A stretch of DNA of 46,595 nt from a bacterium (GTDB lineage: Bacteria > Patescibacteriota > Patescibacteriia > S139-126): assembly GCA_030666865.1 (NCBI GenBank), contig DAOUWZ010000007.1:1-46595 (forward strand). The letters are read 5' to 3'. Positions 1 through 11,017 of this stretch are shown piece after piece. The notes under the pieces are model-generated. The model had not been told where the DNA came from. It did not search any database and saw only the letters and a list, made by a program, of their open reading frames with translations. Made by a program: the position numbers and the translations under genes. The first letter of the stretch is position 1, and each line of letters opens with the position of its first letter.

Positions 1-1315
<1,315 letters not shown>

Positions 1316-1565
1316 ACAAGAATAGCATCGGCTAATTCTTGGGTTGCAAAATTGCATGACTAATTAATCATTTAATCGTAAATAATTAATTTATTTTCAA
1401 CCCATGCTCTTTGCGAAGAGCCGGGTCAAATTTTGTTACTACTATATTTAATTTTCAAATTACAGTCATAACAATCAGAGAGGCAATTGATACTAACATG
1501 CGAATTTATACAAATTTTTTCGTACTTACTCGTATATCAGCATCGTGCTTTAGGGAAACAAAAAA

Positions 1566-1581
1566 CCGCTTAGACAAGCGG
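1566..1581 (-). terminator. Terminator-like hairpin in the 23S leader (CCGCTT-GTCT-AAGCGG-TTTTTTG on minus strand)
   Basis: 6-bp stem followed by T-run on minus strand; competing upstream CAAGCGG segment at 1614-1621. Confidence 0.5.
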
Positions 1582-1730
1582 CAGACTTTTTTAGTCAACT
1601 AAAAATTAATCATCCGCTTGTTGAGTTTTTTTGATAAATAAATATTTTTTGCATAATTTTTGTGCTTATCTAATATACGCTAATTTTTTAGCTTTTGCAA
1701 GGCTTTAGTGTGGAAAACCTGCGTACACAT

Positions 1731-1759
1731 AGTGTACACCAAAATCACTGTTTTGTCAA
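1731..1759 (-). promoter_or_regulatory. Candidate sigma70-type promoter for 23S (TTGACA-17 nt-TACACT)
   Basis: Minus-strand TTGACA (1754-1759), 17-nt spacer, TACACT (1731-1736); directly upstream of the 23S leader. Confidence 0.5.
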
Positions 1760-1812
1760 TTATAATAATAAAAAATGAGGGGTTTATACCTCATTTTTTA
1801 TTATTATAATTG
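1757..1812. terminator. Perfect 24-bp-arm hairpin, terminator-like on both strands
   Basis: CAATTATAATAATAAAAAATGAGG-GGTTTATA-CCTCATTTTTTATTATTATAATTG. Confidence 0.6.
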
Positions 1813-1962
1813 AAACATAGTAGCGATATTTGGATGAAGGATTTTTTTACTCAATAGTGTTCAATAAATGAAAAATTTCTGAGCGCGTGCGGATGATCCG
1901 AAGTTTCTTTACGCAAACCCTTACAGGATTACTCTCACTAGCTCCCCTGCCTGCCAAATGCC

Positions 1963-2050
1963 TGGTGCCGAAGGGGAGACTCGAACTCCCACGAGATTAC
2001 TCTCACCAGCTCCTAAGGCTGGCGTGTCTACCAATTTCACCACTTCGGCA
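1963..2050 (-). tRNA. tRNA-Leu (anticodon TAG), CCA encoded
   Basis: Reverse complement TGCCGAAGTGGTGAAATTGGTAGACACGCCAGCCTTAGGAGCTGGTGAGAGTAATCTCGTGGGAGTTCGAGTCTCCCCTTCGGCA+CCA; long variable arm, anticodon loop CTTAGGA. Confidence 0.93.
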
Positions 2051-2196
2051 TAAGGCACCTAGCAGGCAGATCTACCAATTTCGGCAGGCAGACACCACCC
2101 CGGCACGATTTAATTAATAACTATATATACCAATCCTAATTAAAATACGAAAATTAATCCTCATTGTCAACAGTATATATTATAGTATAATTAAAA

Positions 2197-2378
2197 ATGA
2201 AATGATTGCAAAATTATTTTATAGCAAAATTTAATTCATTTCATACGAGACAAGGAAGACAAACAAAAATATTTGAAGCGTAGCAGTAGCTACGGTGAAA
2301 GTATTTTTGTGCTAGTCTGACGAAATCGCAGTTGAAATGAATGAATTTATAGCTAAAATAGCTTTGCAATCATTTCAT
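2197..2378 (+). repeat. Foldback/dispersed element copy 1 (about 182 bp)
   Basis: Near-identical core to 34011-34189; complementary ends GAAATGATTGCAAA/TTTGCAATCATTTC and central hairpin CGTAGC-AGTA-GCTACG. Confidence 0.85.
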
Positions 2379-2395
2379 CAATAACTAAATGGCTA

Positions 2396-4993
2396 ATGCC
2401 AAGGAGAGAGCAAAACTTTTTTTATATCAAACCAGCGCTGTTTTTTACAGTAGTGTTTTTTATTTTATGTAATGTATCCTCTATTCAAGCTGAAGAATCA
2501 AACATCCAGCCAGAAAACATAATAATTTCGGAAATAATGATCAACCCGAAATCAGTTAAAGATACGGACGGAGAATGGCTGGAAATATATAACAATACTG
2601 AATCTGACTTAAATTTAATAAACTGCACTTTCAAAGATAATGGCACTAACGAATTTCAAATAAATGGAGACTTAATAATTTCTGGTAATGACTTTTTAGT
2701 CTTAGGGAAAAATGATGATATAGAAATAAATGGCGGTCTGAATATTGATTTTGTTTATACTAGCTTCACTCTAGCTAATACTGAGGATGAAATTATTTTG
2801 ATTTGTGATGAAATTGAAATCGACAAAGTAGAATATAGTAAAGATCTGGATTTTAAAATCCCAGAAGGAAAATCAATATTTGTCATTGATTATAGTAAGG
2901 ATAATAATTCTGCGGACAATTGGTGTGAATCTACTAGTGAATTCGGCAGTGGCGACTTTGGCACTCCTGGTGGCCCAAATGACGCTTGCGAATTAAATAA
3001 TGAAGAAGATGATCCACCAGACATTCCCAAAAATAATCCGCCGATAGCAGAAGCTGGCGAGGACATAGACGCCAACACCAATCAAGAAATTATTTTTGAC
3101 GCTTCTGAGTCGTATGATATAGATGAAGACACTCTAATTTATACCTGGAATTTTGGTGATGGCAATACTACTAATAAAAAAATAAGCACTCATAGTTACG
3201 AAAAAGAAAATGTTTATTTAGTAGTGCTGACAGTTGACGATGGAATGGTAACTCAAACTGATTCACTGACTGTTATAGTGTCAAACAATCAAACTACTTC
3301 AACTGAAACTAGCATTATCATTAATGAACTATTACCCAACCCAGCTGGTAGTGATAATGGCGAATGGATTGAACTAAAAAATACTTCTGACAAACCAGCT
3401 AATGTTGAGGGATATAAAATTTCTGATGCTACTGATAAAAAATATACTATTAAATCTGAAAAAATTGGCAATACTACAATACCTGCCAATGGATTTTTAT
3501 TAATCTACAAAAATCAATCAAAAATTTCACTCAACAATACCAAACAAGAAACTGTCAGATTATATTCTCCAAATGATAAATTAATTGATGAAACAACTTA
3601 TTCTGATACTGCCAAAGAAAATATTAGTTATGCAAATTTTGATGGAATTTGGGATTGGACAACAATACTAACACCAGGCAATGACAATATTCTAGCTCGA
3701 CCCAAATCTTCTAAACAGGATATTAAAATTGAAAAAAATTCCAATCCACCAGCAAAAGAATCAACAAGCACCGAGATAACATCCGAACAAATCATCCAGA
3801 TAGAAAATGAATGTCAAAAAGAGAATTTGGACAATATTATTATCAATGAACTTTGGCCTTCACCAGAAGGTGATGATCGGGAAAAAGAATTTATCGAATT
3901 GAAAAATCTAAATAATTTTGATGTAAATATTTGCGGATGGCAATTGACTGATCGAAATCATAAATATATTTTACCTAATAATTCCTTTGTTGCTAAAAAT
4001 GATTTTCTGCTAATTTCACGCCAACAAAGCAGGATTAGTTTAAACAATGCTGGTGATACCATCTCTTTATTTGATTCTGCGGATAAATTGATTGAAGAAG
4101 TTAATTTTTCATCAGCCAAAACTAATTTATCGTGGTCGAAAAATAAAACTGGCGCTTGGAAATGGACTAGTGAAGTTACTCCGGCTGAAGAAAATATATT
4201 TCTTGAGTTAATTGATGAAAAAAATCAAAAGGCAAAGACTAATAGCAAAAATAAAAATTACTACCAGACTATTAATATTGATGAAATCAACAATTATCCG
4301 GCTGGACAAAAATTTATTATCCAAGGTCTGGTAACAGCTCCGCCCGGAGTATTGGGTACGCAAATTATGTATATCAGCGGCAGTAGAGGTTTACAAATAT
4401 ATCAATATAAAAAAGACTGGCCTAATATTTCTTTAAATGATTTTTTAGAAATAAAAGGCGAGCTATCTTATGCTTATGGTGCACCCCGCCTGAAAGTAAA
4501 AAATAAAAGCGATATTATACTTTTAAATAAACAAACTGAAAAAATTGAAGAACTATCTATCACCGAAATAATGCTATTGGACGACAGTATGGTAGGCGCT
4601 TTAATTAAAGTTGGCGGCGAAGTCATCGAAAAAAGTTCAAATAAAATCTTTATTGATGACGGCAGTGGAGAAATCGAAATTTATATAAAATCTTCCACAG
4701 GTATTAGTTTGCCTGAAATAAAAGAGGGTGATATACTTGAAGCAACAGGAATCTTAACTAAAAGTTCAAATAAAATTAAAATCTTTCCCCGTTATTTAAA
4801 TGATCTCAAGGTGGTTTCAGTAAAAGGATGGTCAAATGATTCCAAATTCATTCCAGTAGAAATAAAAAAAGATAATTTTATTCAAATCACCAATTTTTTA
4901 TTTGTAACTTGCGCTGGAATTATCATTATTCTTATTAGCCAAATTTATAAATTAAAGCAAAAAAGATGGAGAAAAAAGAGCAATCAAAAATAA
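2396..4993 (+). CDS. Lamin-tail-domain (LTD) and PKD repeat surface protein with C-terminal OB-like region and TM anchor
   Basis: Three LTD-like starts (IIISEIMINP..GEWLEIYN; IIINELLPNP..GEWIELKN; IIINELWPSP..EFIELKN), PKD (AEAGEDIDANTNQEIIFDASESYDID..YTWNFGDG), C-terminal hydrophobic helix. Confidence 0.8.
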   Translation: MPRREQNFFYIKPALFFTVVFFILCNVSSIQAEESNIQPENIIISEIMINPKSVKDTDGEWLEIYNNTESDLNLINCTFKDNGTNEFQINGDLIISGNDFLVLGKNDDIEINGGLNIDFVYTSFTLANTEDEIILICDEIEIDKVEYSKDLDFKIPEGKSIFVIDYSKDNNSADNWCESTSEFGSGDFGTPGGPNDACELNNEEDDPPDIPKNNPPIAEAGEDIDANTNQEIIFDASESYDIDEDTLIYTWNFGDGNTTNKKISTHSYEKENVYLVVLTVDDGMVTQTDSLTVIVSNNQTTSTETSIIINELLPNPAGSDNGEWIELKNTSDKPANVEGYKISDATDKKYTIKSEKIGNTTIPANGFLLIYKNQSKISLNNTKQETVRLYSPNDKLIDETTYSDTAKENISYANFDGIWDWTTILTPGNDNILARPKSSKQDIKIEKNSNPPAKESTSTEITSEQIIQIENECQKENLDNIIINELWPSPEGDDREKEFIELKNLNNFDVNICGWQLTDRNHKYILPNNSFVAKNDFLLISRQQSRISLNNAGDTISLFDSADKLIEEVNFSSAKTNLSWSKNKTGAWKWTSEVTPAEENIFLELIDEKNQKAKTNSKNKNYYQTINIDEINNYPAGQKFIIQGLVTAPPGVLGTQIMYISGSRGLQIYQYKKDWPNISLNDFLEIKGELSYAYGAPRLKVKNKSDIILLNKQTEKIEELSITEIMLLDDSMVGALIKVGGEVIEKSSNKIFIDDGSGEIEIYIKSSTGISLPEIKEGDILEATGILTKSSNKIKIFPRYLNDLKVVSVKGWSNDSKFIPVEIKKDNFIQITNFLFVTCAGIIIILISQIYKLKQKRWRKKSNQK

Positions 4994-5208
4994 CCGATTT
5001 CCATAGTTTTTGGAAAATTATTGTTTTGGTTTGTGTAGCTATTATTGCTGAAGGAGTAATTCTTTGGGCAGCTACTTCAGACATGGCTGTTGACTGGACC
5101 TATGAAACTGTTATCGCTCCAAGAGTTGTGGCAGAAGAAATTAACGCTGAAGCGAACACTATTCTGAATGAAACTGTTGAAATAGGCGAAGTAGAAGAAG
5201 TTTTGTAA
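4966..5208 (+). CDS. Small membrane protein, overlaps preceding gene
   Basis: 80 aa with one hydrophobic helix; 28-nt overlap with upstream CDS. Confidence 0.55.
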   Translation: MEKKEQSKITDFHSFWKIIVLVCVAIIAEGVILWAATSDMAVDWTYETVIAPRVVAEEINAEANTILNETVEIGEVEEVL

Positions 5209-5232
5209 CCATCTCAACAAACTTCTTCACAA

Positions 5233-5353
5233 AAAAACACTCATTACGCTGCGGACAAGAGAATTTTTACTAGGTAAATAAAAGCGCAAGCCTTTAAACC
5301 CTAATAAAAAACCCCATGCTTGTCGTGCCCGCAGTGAAATGAGTGTTTTTTAT
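5233..5353. terminator. Long inverted-repeat terminator region
   Basis: AAAAAACACTCATT...GCGGACAAG / CTTGTCGTGCCCGC...AATGAGTGTTTTTT. Confidence 0.55.
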
Positions 5354-5481
5354 ATAGTAATTATTTAGCAACATTTTTAAAGTTGACTATACAATTTAAC
5401 ATAAGTTTTAAAACTTGTCAAGTCAGGCAATATCCCCTATATTTAAAATAGTTAATCATAATAATAAGAGTGTAGAAAAAT

Positions 5482-6987
5482 ATGAAAATATCTGTAAAAA
5501 AACAAACTTTGGAGACAATAAATAGTGGTTTTTTAATTGTTAATTTATTCGCAGGTGAAACCAAACCAGGCGGAGGAACCGGCGCAGTTGATAAAAAACT
5601 AAAAGGTTTAATAAGTAAAAATATCAAACAACTAAAATTTAATGGCTCTAAGTCAGGTGATTTCTTTATTTTTGATAATCCAAAAAACCATACCAAAAAA
5701 ATAATGGTGATTTCGCTTGGCAAACAAGCTGATCTGGATTTTGAAACAATCAGACAAGTGGCTGCGACTTCAATATTAGAGGCAAAAAAACACAAAGTAA
5801 AAACAGTTGCGACAATTCTGCATGGAGCTGGTATTGGCAATCTGGATGCAAAAAAATGCGCCCAAACAATGGCGGAAGGATTTTTACTCAACAATTATTC
5901 CTTTAATAAATATCAAAAAAACCAAACTGCTAATAAAAATACAATCAAAGAAATTATTATCTGTCAAAAAAATGAAGAAAAAATATCTGATATAAAAAAA
6001 GGAATCAATGAGGGAATTATTTTTGCCAAAGGGCAAAATTTCGCCAGAGATTTAGTCAATGAACCACCAGAAATTTTATATCCAAAAACTTTAACTGAAA
6101 TTGCCAAACAAATTGCCAAAGATTCATCTTTTATTGATATAAAAATTTATACAAAAAAAGAAATTATTCAAATGAATATGGGAGCTTTTTTGGCAGTTGA
6201 CCAAGGTAGTGCCAAAGATCCATATTTTATTCACTTAACATATAAACCAAAAGAAAAACCAGTCAAAAAAATAGCTTTAGTCGGTAAAAGTATAACTTTT
6301 GATTCTGGCGGACTGTCTTTGAAACCATCAGACTCAATGGTAACTATGAAAATGGACATGGCCGGTGGAGCAACGATTTTAGGAATATTTTCGACACTCA
6401 ATATTCTAAAACCAAATATGGAAATTCACGGAATTTTACCTGCTTGCGAAAATATGCCCTCTGGTGAAGCTATTAAAGTAGACGACATTGTCAAAGCTGG
6501 CAATGGAAAAACTATCGAAGTGGTAAATACCGATGCTGAAGGCAGAATGGCTTTGGCTGATGCTCTAGTGTATGCAGAAAAATTAAAACCTGATGAGATT
6601 ATAGACCTAGCTACTTTAACTGGCGCAGTAATTATCGCTCTCGGAAATGATATCGCCGCTTTGATGACTGATAATGATAAACTCAATAAAAAACTAACTA
6701 CTGCCAGTAAACTATCAGGAGAAAAAATATGGCCTCTACCACTTGAAAAAACATACCAAGAACATATCAAAAGCGAAGTGGCTGATATAAAAAATATTGG
6801 TAAAAAAGGCGCAGCGGGCACAATATCGGCCGGGCTATTCTTGAAAGAATTTATCAAAAATACTCCTTGGGCTCATCTTGATATTGCTGGCCCGGCTTGG
6901 AACGAAACTAAGCATCCACTCAATCAACAAATTGGGGGTTCAGGTTTTGGGGTAAGACTTTTACTTGAGTATATTTTACAAAAATAA
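5482..6987 (+). CDS. pepA: Leucyl aminopeptidase, M17 family
   Basis: Motifs VGKSITFDSGGLSLKPSDSMVTMKMDMAGGA and NTDAEGRMALADAL. Confidence 0.95.
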   Translation: MKISVKKQTLETINSGFLIVNLFAGETKPGGGTGAVDKKLKGLISKNIKQLKFNGSKSGDFFIFDNPKNHTKKIMVISLGKQADLDFETIRQVAATSILEAKKHKVKTVATILHGAGIGNLDAKKCAQTMAEGFLLNNYSFNKYQKNQTANKNTIKEIIICQKNEEKISDIKKGINEGIIFAKGQNFARDLVNEPPEILYPKTLTEIAKQIAKDSSFIDIKIYTKKEIIQMNMGAFLAVDQGSAKDPYFIHLTYKPKEKPVKKIALVGKSITFDSGGLSLKPSDSMVTMKMDMAGGATILGIFSTLNILKPNMEIHGILPACENMPSGEAIKVDDIVKAGNGKTIEVVNTDAEGRMALADALVYAEKLKPDEIIDLATLTGAVIIALGNDIAALMTDNDKLNKKLTTASKLSGEKIWPLPLEKTYQEHIKSEVADIKNIGKKGAAGTISAGLFLKEFIKNTPWAHLDIAGPAWNETKHPLNQQIGGSGFGVRLLLEYILQK

Positions 6988-6992
6988 ACTAT

Positions 6993-7047
6993 ATTCTATA
7001 GATAAACTCGGTTTAGTGAGTCCCTAAACCGAGTTTATCTATAGAAT
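6993..7047. terminator. Bidirectional hairpin between convergent genes
   Basis: ATTCTATAGATAAACTCGGTTTAG-TGAGTCC-CTAAACCGAGTTTATCTATAGAAT. Confidence 0.7.
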
Positions 7048-7104
7048 GGTTGATTAGTAAGAGGTTCGACCGTTTCAAGGCGGTCGGACATCTTGTTTTA
7101 AAAT

Positions 7105-7860
7105 TTATTTATCCTTACTACTAGCAAATCTTTCAAACGCGCGCAATACTTCCAAAGGCAAGGCAAATATCACTGTATTTGACTGGTCAGAACTTAAATC
7201 ATTCAAAGTATTCAAAGTCCGCAAATGCAAAGCCCCAGTTTGTTCATGCAACATCTCAGCCGCCCGGGCTAAATTACCCGCTGCTTCCACTTCACCGCCT
7301 GATTTGATAACTACTGCCCGACGTTCACGTTCAGCTTCTGCCTGCTTGGCAATTACCCGCTGCATATCATCTGGCAAAATAACATCTTTCAACTCTACCG
7401 ACTCCACGCTAATACCCCAAGGATCAGTAGCTTTATCAACTATGCTTTTTATTTTCTCAGCGGCTTGTTCGCGGTTAGCTAACAATTGATCAAGCTCCAA
7501 TTCACCGCAAACATTACGCATAGTAGTTTGCGCTAGTTGCGAAACAGCGAACTTAAAATTCTCAACTTCCAAAATTGCCTTGGCAGAATCCGATACTTTA
7601 TAATAAATCACCGCATTAATTTTTGCTGAAACATTATCCTTGGTAATCGCTTCCTGAAAAGGCACGTCAACTGTTTTAACCCTGATATCCACTTTTTGCA
7701 TACTTTGAATAATAGGAAATACCAAGCGCCATCCTGGTTCTGCCACAAATTTATACTTACCCAGTTGAAATTTCACTCCTCGCTCATATTGATCTATTTG
7801 TCTTATGCTTATTAGAATTACAAAAATAATAACAATAAATAAAATTGGCAAAAATCCCAT
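7105..7860 (-). CDS. SPFH/band-7 (slipin/stomatin-like) protein
   Basis: N-terminal TM then QYERGVKFQLGKYKFVAEPGWRLVFPIIQSMQKVDIRVKTVDVPFQEAITKDNVSAKINAVIYYKV. Confidence 0.9.
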   Translation of the reverse strand: MGFLPILFIVIIFVILISIRQIDQYERGVKFQLGKYKFVAEPGWRLVFPIIQSMQKVDIRVKTVDVPFQEAITKDNVSAKINAVIYYKVSDSAKAILEVENFKFAVSQLAQTTMRNVCGELELDQLLANREQAAEKIKSIVDKATDPWGISVESVELKDVILPDDMQRVIAKQAEAERERRAVVIKSGGEVEAAGNLARAAEMLHEQTGALHLRTLNTLNDLSSDQSNTVIFALPLEVLRAFERFASSKDK

Positions 7861-8037
7861 AGATTTTTATTAATGATTAGTTACTTATAATATATAGAAT
7901 AATTAAAATTTATACAAATAAACAATTAATTCACTTTACTTGTCAAACTAGTTGGAAAAAGATAAGATTTATATAAGTTAATAGACTTATTGCGTAATTG
8001 GTTTTGTAATAAGTCTAATAATAAAAATAGCGTAAAC

Positions 8038-9057
8038 ATGGAAGATAGAATAATTTCCCCGTCATCCAAAGATGAAGATATTAAAATAGATTCTAGTATC
8101 AGGCCAAAAAAAATGGCTGATTTTGTTGGTCAAAAAAAAGTAAAACAAAATCTTGATATTTTCATGACGGCGGCGAAAAAAAGAGGCGAACCAATTGAAC
8201 ATGTCTTGTTTTATGGGCCGCCAGGCTTGGGCAAGACAACTCTATCACATATTATTGCCGCAGAAATGAATGCCAATGTCAGAATAACATCAGGGCCAGC
8301 TATCGAGCGAAGCGGCGACTTAGCCGCCATCCTTACCAATTTAGCTGATGGTGATGTTTTATTTATAGATGAAATTCATAGACTAAACAAGGTGGTTGAA
8401 GAAATCCTTTATCCGGCTATGGAAGATTTTGCTCTTGATCTCGTAGTTGGCAAAGGCCCGTCTGCTAGAACTTTGAGAATTGATTTGCCAAAATTTACTA
8501 TCATCGGAGCAACCACCAGATACAATCTAATATCTTCCCCGCTGAGAGATCGATTCGGCTCTACTTGGAGATTGGATTTTTATACTGATGAAGATATTGC
8601 TAAAATAATCCAAAGAGCCGCCAAAATCCTCAATTTTAATATTGATGAAGATAGCAGTAAAACGATAGCCAGCCGGGCTAGAAAAACTCCTAGAATTGCC
8701 ATTAGACTTTTAAAAAGAGTAAGAGATTTTGCAGATATCAAAAATAAAGGAAAAATTAATTCGAGCGTTTCCCAAGAAGCTTTAGCAATGCTTGATGTAG
8801 ATCATTTAGGTCTTGATGAAATCGACAGAAGAATCTTGCAAATTATTATTGAAAAATTCAAAGGTGGTCCAGTCGGCTTGAATACACTGGCAGCTTCCAT
8901 TGGCGAAGATATCGGAACATTGGAAGATATTTATGAACCATTTTTAATGCAATTAGGATTTTTATCTAGAACGCCAAAAGGCAGAACTGTCACCGAATCA
9001 GCTTATAAACATTTAGACATTATTCCGCCCGTTGAACAACAAAAAAATTTATTGTGA
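8038..9057 (+). CDS. ruvB: Holliday junction branch migration helicase RuvB (start set at ATG 8038; ORF opens at 7990)
   Basis: [45 protein letters not shown]; an inverted repeat lies in the putative 5' extension. Confidence 0.95.
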   Translation: MEDRIISPSSKDEDIKIDSSIRPKKMADFVGQKKVKQNLDIFMTAAKKRGEPIEHVLFYGPPGLGKTTLSHIIAAEMNANVRITSGPAIERSGDLAAILTNLADGDVLFIDEIHRLNKVVEEILYPAMEDFALDLVVGKGPSARTLRIDLPKFTIIGATTRYNLISSPLRDRFGSTWRLDFYTDEDIAKIIQRAAKILNFNIDEDSSKTIASRARKTPRIAIRLLKRVRDFADIKNKGKINSSVSQEALAMLDVDHLGLDEIDRRILQIIIEKFKGGPVGLNTLAASIGEDIGTLEDIYEPFLMQLGFLSRTPKGRTVTESAYKHLDIIPPVEQQKNLL

Positions 9058-9061
9058 AAAT

Positions 9062-9295
9062 ATGACTATTTATCTTTGGTTATTGCTTATACCCTACCTA
9101 ATACTACTGCTAGTGTTATTTACAATGGCTATGTTTAACCTTTATCATATTTTGCGATTTAGTTTTTCCAACATCACTTCTGTTGTCACTACATTTATTT
9201 ACTTGATTGGCTTGGCTATTATTTTAATTACTTCTATTATTTACTTTTGGCACATAGATTGGCAAACGCCTATTGAAATCAATTTTTTTGTATAA
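9062..9295 (+). CDS. Small hydrophobic membrane protein
   Basis: MTIYLWLLLIPYLILLLVLFTMAMF...; two or three TM segments; just downstream of ruvB. Confidence 0.6.
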   Translation: MTIYLWLLLIPYLILLLVLFTMAMFNLYHILRFSFSNITSVVTTFIYLIGLAIILITSIIYFWHIDWQTPIEINFFV

Positions 9296-9297
9296 AA

Positions 9298-9909
9298 ATG
9301 TTAAAAAAAAGACTATTCCCAAATCAAAAGCTTGACGAAAAAATTTTAACAATCCTTAGAAGACATTGGATTATTGCTTTACTTATTGGTATTAAATATA
9401 TATTTTTTTTACTGTTTCCGATATTAGTAACTATTTTTATGTCTTCATTTTTTTCAGAAAATATTAATAAAATTTTATCCGGAACTTTTAGCTATCCAGT
9501 GCTAATCATGGCTTTTTCATTATTTTATTTATTTGTCTGGATCTTCTTTTTTCATGCCTGGATTGACTATTATCTTGATGTCTGGATAGTAACCGATAAA
9601 CGAATAGTTAATATTGAACAAAGAGGATTATTTTCCAGAACTATTTCTGAGCTAAAACTTTTTCGGGTGCAAGATGTCAAAGCTGAGGTGCACGGCATAA
9701 TACCAACATTCTTTCACTACGGCGAAGTAACAGTACAATCAGCTGGTAACGAAACATTTGCAATATTCAAACAAGTGCCGCGTCCATATGAAGTTTCTAG
9801 AGAAATCTCAAAACTGGTAGAACATGACAAAAAAATACACCCCCAAATGCCTGGTGAAAATGTAATCAATCAAGCTAATCCAAACGAAGATGAAACTATC
9901 CCTATTTGA
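9298..9909 (+). CDS. Membrane protein with bacterial PH-like domain
   Basis: Two TMs then DVWIVTDKRIVNIEQRGLFSRTISELKLFRVQDVKAEVHGI. Confidence 0.7.
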   Translation: MLKKRLFPNQKLDEKILTILRRHWIIALLIGIKYIFFLLFPILVTIFMSSFFSENINKILSGTFSYPVLIMAFSLFYLFVWIFFFHAWIDYYLDVWIVTDKRIVNIEQRGLFSRTISELKLFRVQDVKAEVHGIIPTFFHYGEVTVQSAGNETFAIFKQVPRPYEVSREISKLVEHDKKIHPQMPGENVINQANPNEDETIPI

Positions 9910-10996
9910 CTATCATCTACCTCACAAATTAATTACGCAAAAACCTGTCAGGCCGCGGGACCACTCGCGACTTTTTGTGTATAACAAAAAAACTGATAAA
10001 ATCCAGCATAAACATTTCTATGACTTGCCAAAATTTTTGAAACCAGGCGATGTGCTGGTTTTAAATAATTCAAAAGTTTTTCCAGCCAGATTGATTGGCA
10101 AAAAAACAACTGGCGGAAAAATTGAAATTTTTTTATTAAAATATTATGAACAGACATCCGATGTCGGGAGCTCCCGACATCGGATGTCTGACTGCCAAAA
10201 TACTTGGGAAGTAATGATTGGAGGAAAAATAAAACATTCTAATGAAAAAATTACGATCACAAAAAATTTATTTTGTACTATTATAGATAAAAATTCTAAT
10301 AATAGCTGGCTGGTAAAATTCAATTTATCAGGTAATAAATTTTGGCAACAAGTAGAAAAATATGGACAAGCACCTCTACCACCATACATCAAAACTAAAT
10401 CAAATTTAAAAGAATACCAAACAGTCTACGCCAAAATCAAAGGTTCGGTGGCTGCTCCTACAGCTGGCTTTCATTTTACTAAACCACTCTTAAATAAACT
10501 GAAAAAACAAGGCGTGCAAATTGAATATATTACCCTGCACGTGGGCTTGGGTACTTTTGCACCAGTCAAAGAAAAAAATATTACTAAACACCAAATACAT
10601 TCTGAATTAGCAGAAATAAATCAAACAACAGCTAGACGTTTAAACCAAGCTAAAAAGCAAGGACGTAGAATTGTTGCGGTCGGCACTACTGCAATTAGAA
10701 CTTTAGAAGCTTTCAGTGTAGTGACAGGTCGCGCCGCGTCCGCCTCTGGCGTGGACCTGTCACTACAATCTGGGAAAAAATGGACTAATATATTTATCTA
10801 CCCTGGTTATAAATTCAGATTCGTTGATTGCTCAATTACCAATTTTCATCTACCAAAAAGTACCTTACTGATGCTGATTGCGGCATTTTTGGGAAACAAA
10901 AAAACCGGTATTATAATTTTGCATCGCTTATACAAAATTGCGATCAAAAATAAATACCGATTCTATTCCTTTGGCGACGGGATGTTTATTGAGTAA
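9890..10996 (+). CDS. queA: tRNA preQ1(34) S-adenosylmethionine ribosyltransferase-isomerase QueA
   Basis: FDYHLPHKLITQKPVRPRDHSRL, GSVAAPTAGFHFT, LHVGLGTFAPV, VGTTAIRTLE, TNFHLPKSTLLMLIAAF. Confidence 0.95.
   Translation: MKLSLFDYHLPHKLITQKPVRPRDHSRLFVYNKKTDKIQHKHFYDLPKFLKPGDVLVLNNSKVFPARLIGKKTTGGKIEIFLLKYYEQTSDVGSSRHRMSDCQNTWEVMIGGKIKHSNEKITITKNLFCTIIDKNSNNSWLVKFNLSGNKFWQQVEKYGQAPLPPYIKTKSNLKEYQTVYAKIKGSVAAPTAGFHFTKPLLNKLKKQGVQIEYITLHVGLGTFAPVKEKNITKHQIHSELAEINQTTARRLNQAKKQGRRIVAVGTTAIRTLEAFSVVTGRAASASGVDLSLQSGKKWTNIFIYPGYKFRFVDCSITNFHLPKSTLLMLIAAFLGNKKTGIIILHRLYKIAIKNKYRFYSFGDGMFIE
10151..10190. repeat. Perfect 40-bp palindrome inside queA
   Basis: CAGACATCCGATGTCGGGAG|CTCCCGACATCGGATGTCTG. 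Confidence 0.95.
10717..10767. repeat. Palindromic insert inside queA (14-bp outer stem)
   Basis: TGTAGTGACAGGTC...GACCTGTCACTACA with GC-rich partly paired interior. Confidence 0.9.
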
Positions 10997-11017
10997 TATG
11001 AATTAACAATTCTATTT

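Noticed and set aside
1411-2117. ORFs 1411-1602 and 1887-2117
   Set aside because: Fall in the 23S leader and across the tRNA-Leu gene; sequence explained by RNA features.
5418-5894. 158-aa minus ORF antisense to pepA and similar antisense ORFs (6426-6857, 13484-13741, 37330-37593, 42711-43121, 43188-43526)
   Set aside because: Mirror strong coding genes on the other strand; no SD or domain evidence.
7060-7095. Possible tRNA (GGTTCGACC-like sequence)
   Set aside because: Only a short GACCG/CGGTC hairpin; no cloverleaf.
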